In this document: piece after piece, positions 5,976 to 7,539 of the stretch
Numbering within the stretch: the first letter of the stretch is position 1
How the letters are laid out: the number at the start of each line of letters is the position of its first letter
Assembly: GCA_002387725.1 (NCBI GenBank)
Contig: DGKK01000054.1
Location: 7,676 to 15,214 of the forward strand
Length of the DNA: 7,539 bases
Reading direction: 5' to 3'
Source: Nitrospirae bacterium UBA4572
Lineage (GTDB): Bacteria > Nitrospirota > Leptospirillia > Leptospirillales > Leptospirillaceae
Position numbers and translations under genes: made by a program
The notes under the pieces: generated by a model
Seen by the model: the letters and a program-made list of their open reading frames with translations, nothing else
What the model was told of the DNA's origin: nothing
Database searches by the model: none

Positions 5976-6177
5976 GTGTCCCAAAAACCGACATTGATTT
6001 TGGGTGCGCCCCTCGGTGGAATCTCAAGGAACACCTGAAAAAGCGGGAAGAGGAAAACAAAATCGTCCGATTGCCCCCTCTTGGCCTGTGGCCCCAGAAG
6101 GGGAATGCGCGGGCAACTGGTCAAAAGATCCTTGACGGGAGACGCGTCCTAAAATTCGTCGCTCACCCCAACGAAAA

Positions 6178-6195
6178 TCCTCATTGACATGAGGA
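6178..6195. promoter_or_regulatory. Operator-like palindrome over the -35 box
   Basis: TCCTCAT-TGAC-ATGAGGA has perfect 7-bp arms and overlaps the TTGACA -35 hexamer at 6184-6189. This placement is what a repressor operator would have. No regulator gene is visible in the window. Confidence 0.5.
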
Positions 6196-6213
6196 AGGGG
6201 CGAGGAATAGACT
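6184..6213 (+). promoter_or_regulatory. Sigma70-type promoter of the zinc-ribbon gene
   Basis: A consensus TTGACA (6184-6189) and TAGACT (6208-6213, four of six) are separated by 18 nt. Transcription would start near 6220 and leave a short leader of about 23 nt carrying the SD GCGAGG before the ATG at 6243. Confidence 0.55.
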
Positions 6214-6242
6214 TAAAAGTGCGCGTAGAAAGCGAGGCGTTT

Positions 6243-6422
6243 ATGCAGAACAAGCAAACGTTCCTCGTTGAGTGCGAAATTTGTGACAGGATCGCCACCA
6301 TCTCCACAAGCAAGTCTCCGGGCATTTACATCTGCACGCCCTGCTGGGACGATCTCAGGAACACTTCGCTCCACTCTTCGACGGAACAAAGTCCCGTATC
6401 CGGCCACCCCGAACTTCACTAG
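6243..6422 (+). CDS. Small two-CxxC zinc-ribbon protein
   Basis: This 59-residue protein has four cysteines arranged C11-x2-C14-x16-C31-x2-C34, the spacing of a small zinc ribbon or zinc knuckle, so it probably binds one Zn2+. The rest is short: a beta-like segment between the knuckles (RIATISTSKSPGIYI) and a polar tail after CWDDL. The ATG at 6243 is chosen because GCGAGG stands 5 nt upstream and a good promoter lies just before it. Upstream in-frame ATG 6189 would overlap that promoter and has no SD. The stop TAG (6420-6422) overlaps the stop of gspJ on the other strand. I do not recognise the family. Such proteins act as small DNA/RNA-binding or assembly factors, but nothing here fixes the role. 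Composition is more AT-rich than gspI/gspJ. Confidence 0.6.
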   Translation: MQNKQTFLVECEICDRIATISTSKSPGIYICTPCWDDLRNTSLHSSTEQSPVSGHPELH

Positions 6423-7147
6423 TTCCCGGTGGACCCGGATCCTTCCGGGATCTGATTTCCCCCTCCCTGAACCTGGCCGGTCATCGCCGACGGTATCTGT
6501 ATCTCTTCAAAAAACGTCTCTTTTTTCCCCTTTTCGTTCACAAGCACAATATCGAAACGCACCAACGGCGGAAGCGAATGGTTCTGGACCGAATTCCAGC
6601 GGTCTGTCCAGAGCATCCCGTCAAAGTACCGGATGCGAAAAGACCAGATCCGGGACAGGATTGTTTCGGGGATGACCGCCTGGGTTCCGTAAGAGAGCAG
6701 ATTGGTATTTTGCTCGTGGACCAGGGTGAAATATCGGGAGGCCGGGTCCTGGAAGAGCATGTATTCGACCCCCTCAAGATGGGAGATGGGCGCGCCCTGG
6801 CTCAGGCGGGTCTGATCCAGGGTGGTAAAGAGAATCGAGTCCGTCTCCCTTCCTGCCGTCTTGTTCGGGAATCCCATAAAAAGAGTGAGCGGATCATTTT
6901 GATTGAGGTAGGCCGAAAGAAGTTCGTTGCGCAGGAGGTAGCGGATGACCTCCATCTTGCGCTCGAAACGGGTCTTCCTCTCCACATGGGCAATCGTCAT
7001 GTCGGTTTGCCGGATGGCTTCGAAGAGGAGCCCTAGGATGATCGCCAGGATCCCGAAGGCCACGAGAACCTCGAGAAGAGTGAAACCTTCGTCGCTCCCC
7101 GGGCGCACCTGACGTCGCAAGGCGCCCCTAGGGGATGTTCGAGACAT
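6419..7147 (-). CDS. gspJ: Type II secretion minor pseudopilin GspJ
   Basis: This 242-residue type IV pilin-like protein carries a class III signal: a basic leader to G21, cleavage before F22, then TLLEVLVAFGILAIILGLL with the conserved glutamate at +5 (E26). The prepilin peptidase would cut and N-methylate F22. After the membrane-spanning helix come the soluble domain features of GspJ: an ERKMEVIRYLLRNEL helix segment, FTTLDQTRLS, the beta segment WSFRIRYFDGMLW and VRFDIVLVNEKGKKETF. GspJ joins GspI and GspK in the tip complex that starts pseudopilus growth in the periplasm. It begins inside the end of gspI (20-bp overlap) with only a weak SD, so translation is probably coupled. Gene order and length fit GspJ better than PilW. 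gspK, usually next, is absent here. Confidence 0.85.
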   Translation of the reverse strand: MSRTSPRGALRRQVRPGSDEGFTLLEVLVAFGILAIILGLLFEAIRQTDMTIAHVERKTRFERKMEVIRYLLRNELLSAYLNQNDPLTLFMGFPNKTAGRETDSILFTTLDQTRLSQGAPISHLEGVEYMLFQDPASRYFTLVHEQNTNLLSYGTQAVIPETILSRIWSFRIRYFDGMLWTDRWNSVQNHSLPPLVRFDIVLVNEKGKKETFFEEIQIPSAMTGQVQGGGNQIPEGSGSTGN

Positions 7148-7514
7148 AGGTCACCAGAGAGAAGGAATGGGCGTTTTTTCCGCGCCCATGGGTCACTGTA
7201 AGGCGGACCTGCCGGATCACCGGAAGAGGGGCGGGAGAGACCTCCTCGCGCCACCGGTAGTCCCGATAGGGAGCCTTGAATCGCCCCGTGAGGATCCCCG
7301 GAGGCAGGAATCCCTGGGCCACAATTTCGGCGAGCTTCATGTTGGCAAGGTCGGCCAGCTTCAGGGTCTCCTCCGTCCGGTCGACCATCCTGACCGTCTG
7401 GGCCCGAATGGCCAGGAGAGAGAGAACCGCCACGGCAAAGATGAAGAGCGCCACCATCACCTCCACGAGGGTGAATCCCTCCTCCCCGGAGGAGCGGCTC
7501 GCCGGACTACTCAT
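7128..7514 (-). CDS. gspI: Type II secretion minor pseudopilin GspI
   Basis: This 128-residue protein is the usual size for GspI. Leader residues 1-13 end in EEG; prepilin peptidase cleavage falls before F14 of FTLVEVMVALFIFAVAVLSLL, with the conserved E18 at +5. The short globular part shows GspI traits: LADLANMKLAEIVAQG (47-62), a YRWREEV strand and a terminal RLTVTHG...SFSLVTYV segment. GspI is the core of the tip complex with GspJ and GspK. The ATG at 7514 overlaps the end of an upstream frame, indicating a continuing gsp operon to the right, where gspG and gspH would be expected. Confidence 0.88.
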   Translation of the reverse strand: MSSPASRSSGEEGFTLVEVMVALFIFAVAVLSLLAIRAQTVRMVDRTEETLKLADLANMKLAEIVAQGFLPPGILTGRFKAPYRDYRWREEVSPAPLPVIRQVRLTVTHGRGKNAHSFSLVTYVSNIP

Positions 7515-7539
7515 CGCCGGACTCCAACGTCGGGATCTC
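7507..7539 (-). CDS. Possible C-terminal end of the gene upstream of gspI
   Basis: Two minus frames remain open to the window edge. One ends with TAG at 7509-7507, giving ...LESGDE and an 8-bp overlap with gspI. The other ends with TGA at 7513-7511, giving a 4-bp ATGA overlap. Either would suit tightly packed gsp genes, and gspH is the usual neighbour, but ten residues are too few to identify it. The coordinates given are for the first option. Confidence 0.3.
   Translation of the reverse strand, partial: EIPTLESGDE

Larger units (their letters stand above)
5865..6242. other. Divergent intergenic region, no well-supported gene
   Basis: About 380 bp separate the YqhA-family gene from the zinc-ribbon gene. 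Two overlapping open frames exist. One on plus runs from an ATG at 5948 to the TGA at 6185-6187 (79 residues, including DIDFGCAPRWNLKEHLKK). One on minus ends at 5839, overlapping the YqhA start. Neither has an SD or a family I recognise; a decayed gene is possible. The region also holds two perfect short palindromes and promoter-like sites on both strands. Confidence 0.5.

Noticed and set aside
5839..6060. A 73-codon minus frame upstream of the YqhA-family gene
   Set aside because: It starts at TTG without SD, later ATGs also lack one, and it includes the palindrome and promoter-like site. It could be a leader peptide, but nothing supports that.
1..7539. CRISPR arrays, tRNA, rRNA, complete insertion sequences
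   Set aside because: No regularly spaced repeats, cloverleaf-like segments, rRNA-like stretches or transposase motifs were seen on either strand.

Overview
The window reads as chromosomal DNA of a Gram-negative bacterium. The signs are a lipoprotein signal with a LysM peptidoglycan-binding module, two type II secretion pseudopilins, and a small outer-membrane beta-barrel. The DNA is GC-rich by eye, and GTG starts are used. The phylum cannot be fixed from sequence alone. An acidophilic Nitrospirota such as Leptospirillum would fit the general style, but this is only a guess.

Layout. Positions 1-3435 carry a minus-strand transcription unit, read right to left. It runs from an unrecognised protein (2782-3435) to a large TPR/LysM lipoprotein (399-2675) and then the N-terminal third of a DegT/DnrJ/EryC1/StrS-type sugar aminotransferase that runs off the left edge. 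The lipoprotein and aminotransferase genes overlap by 4 bp. The unrecognised gene has a likely extended -10 promoter upstream. An open -1 frame continues past its stop and ends exactly on the lipoprotein start codon, which suggests a frameshift in, or a longer version of, that gene. The neighbourhood points to surface polysaccharide or cell-envelope work.

Positions 3571-4828 hold a head-to-head pair. A DUF3105-like exported protein is on minus and a small outer-membrane barrel protein is on plus. Their 5' ends are crowded: a perfect 15-bp inverted repeat (4209-4223 / 4263-4277) lies there, start assignment is ambiguous on both strands, and the best Shine-Dalgarno on plus points to an ATC codon.

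Positions 4829-5231 are non-coding. They hold a terminator-like hairpin and a 78-bp imperfect palindrome that looks like a small mobile or REP-type element. Positions 5232-6422 are visibly more AT-rich. This stretch holds a YqhA/UPF0114 four-helix membrane protein (minus) and a 59-residue two-CxxC zinc-ribbon protein (plus). They are separated by about 380 bp containing promoter-like sites and two perfect short palindromes, one of which overlaps the -35 box of the zinc-ribbon gene.

Positions 6419-7539 return to GC-rich DNA. They carry minus-strand gspI and gspJ, overlapping by 20 bp, minor pseudopilins of a type II secretion (or related) system whose other genes lie off the right edge. No gspK follows gspJ. 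Instead gspJ meets the zinc-ribbon gene tail to tail, with both stop codons sharing one CTAG.
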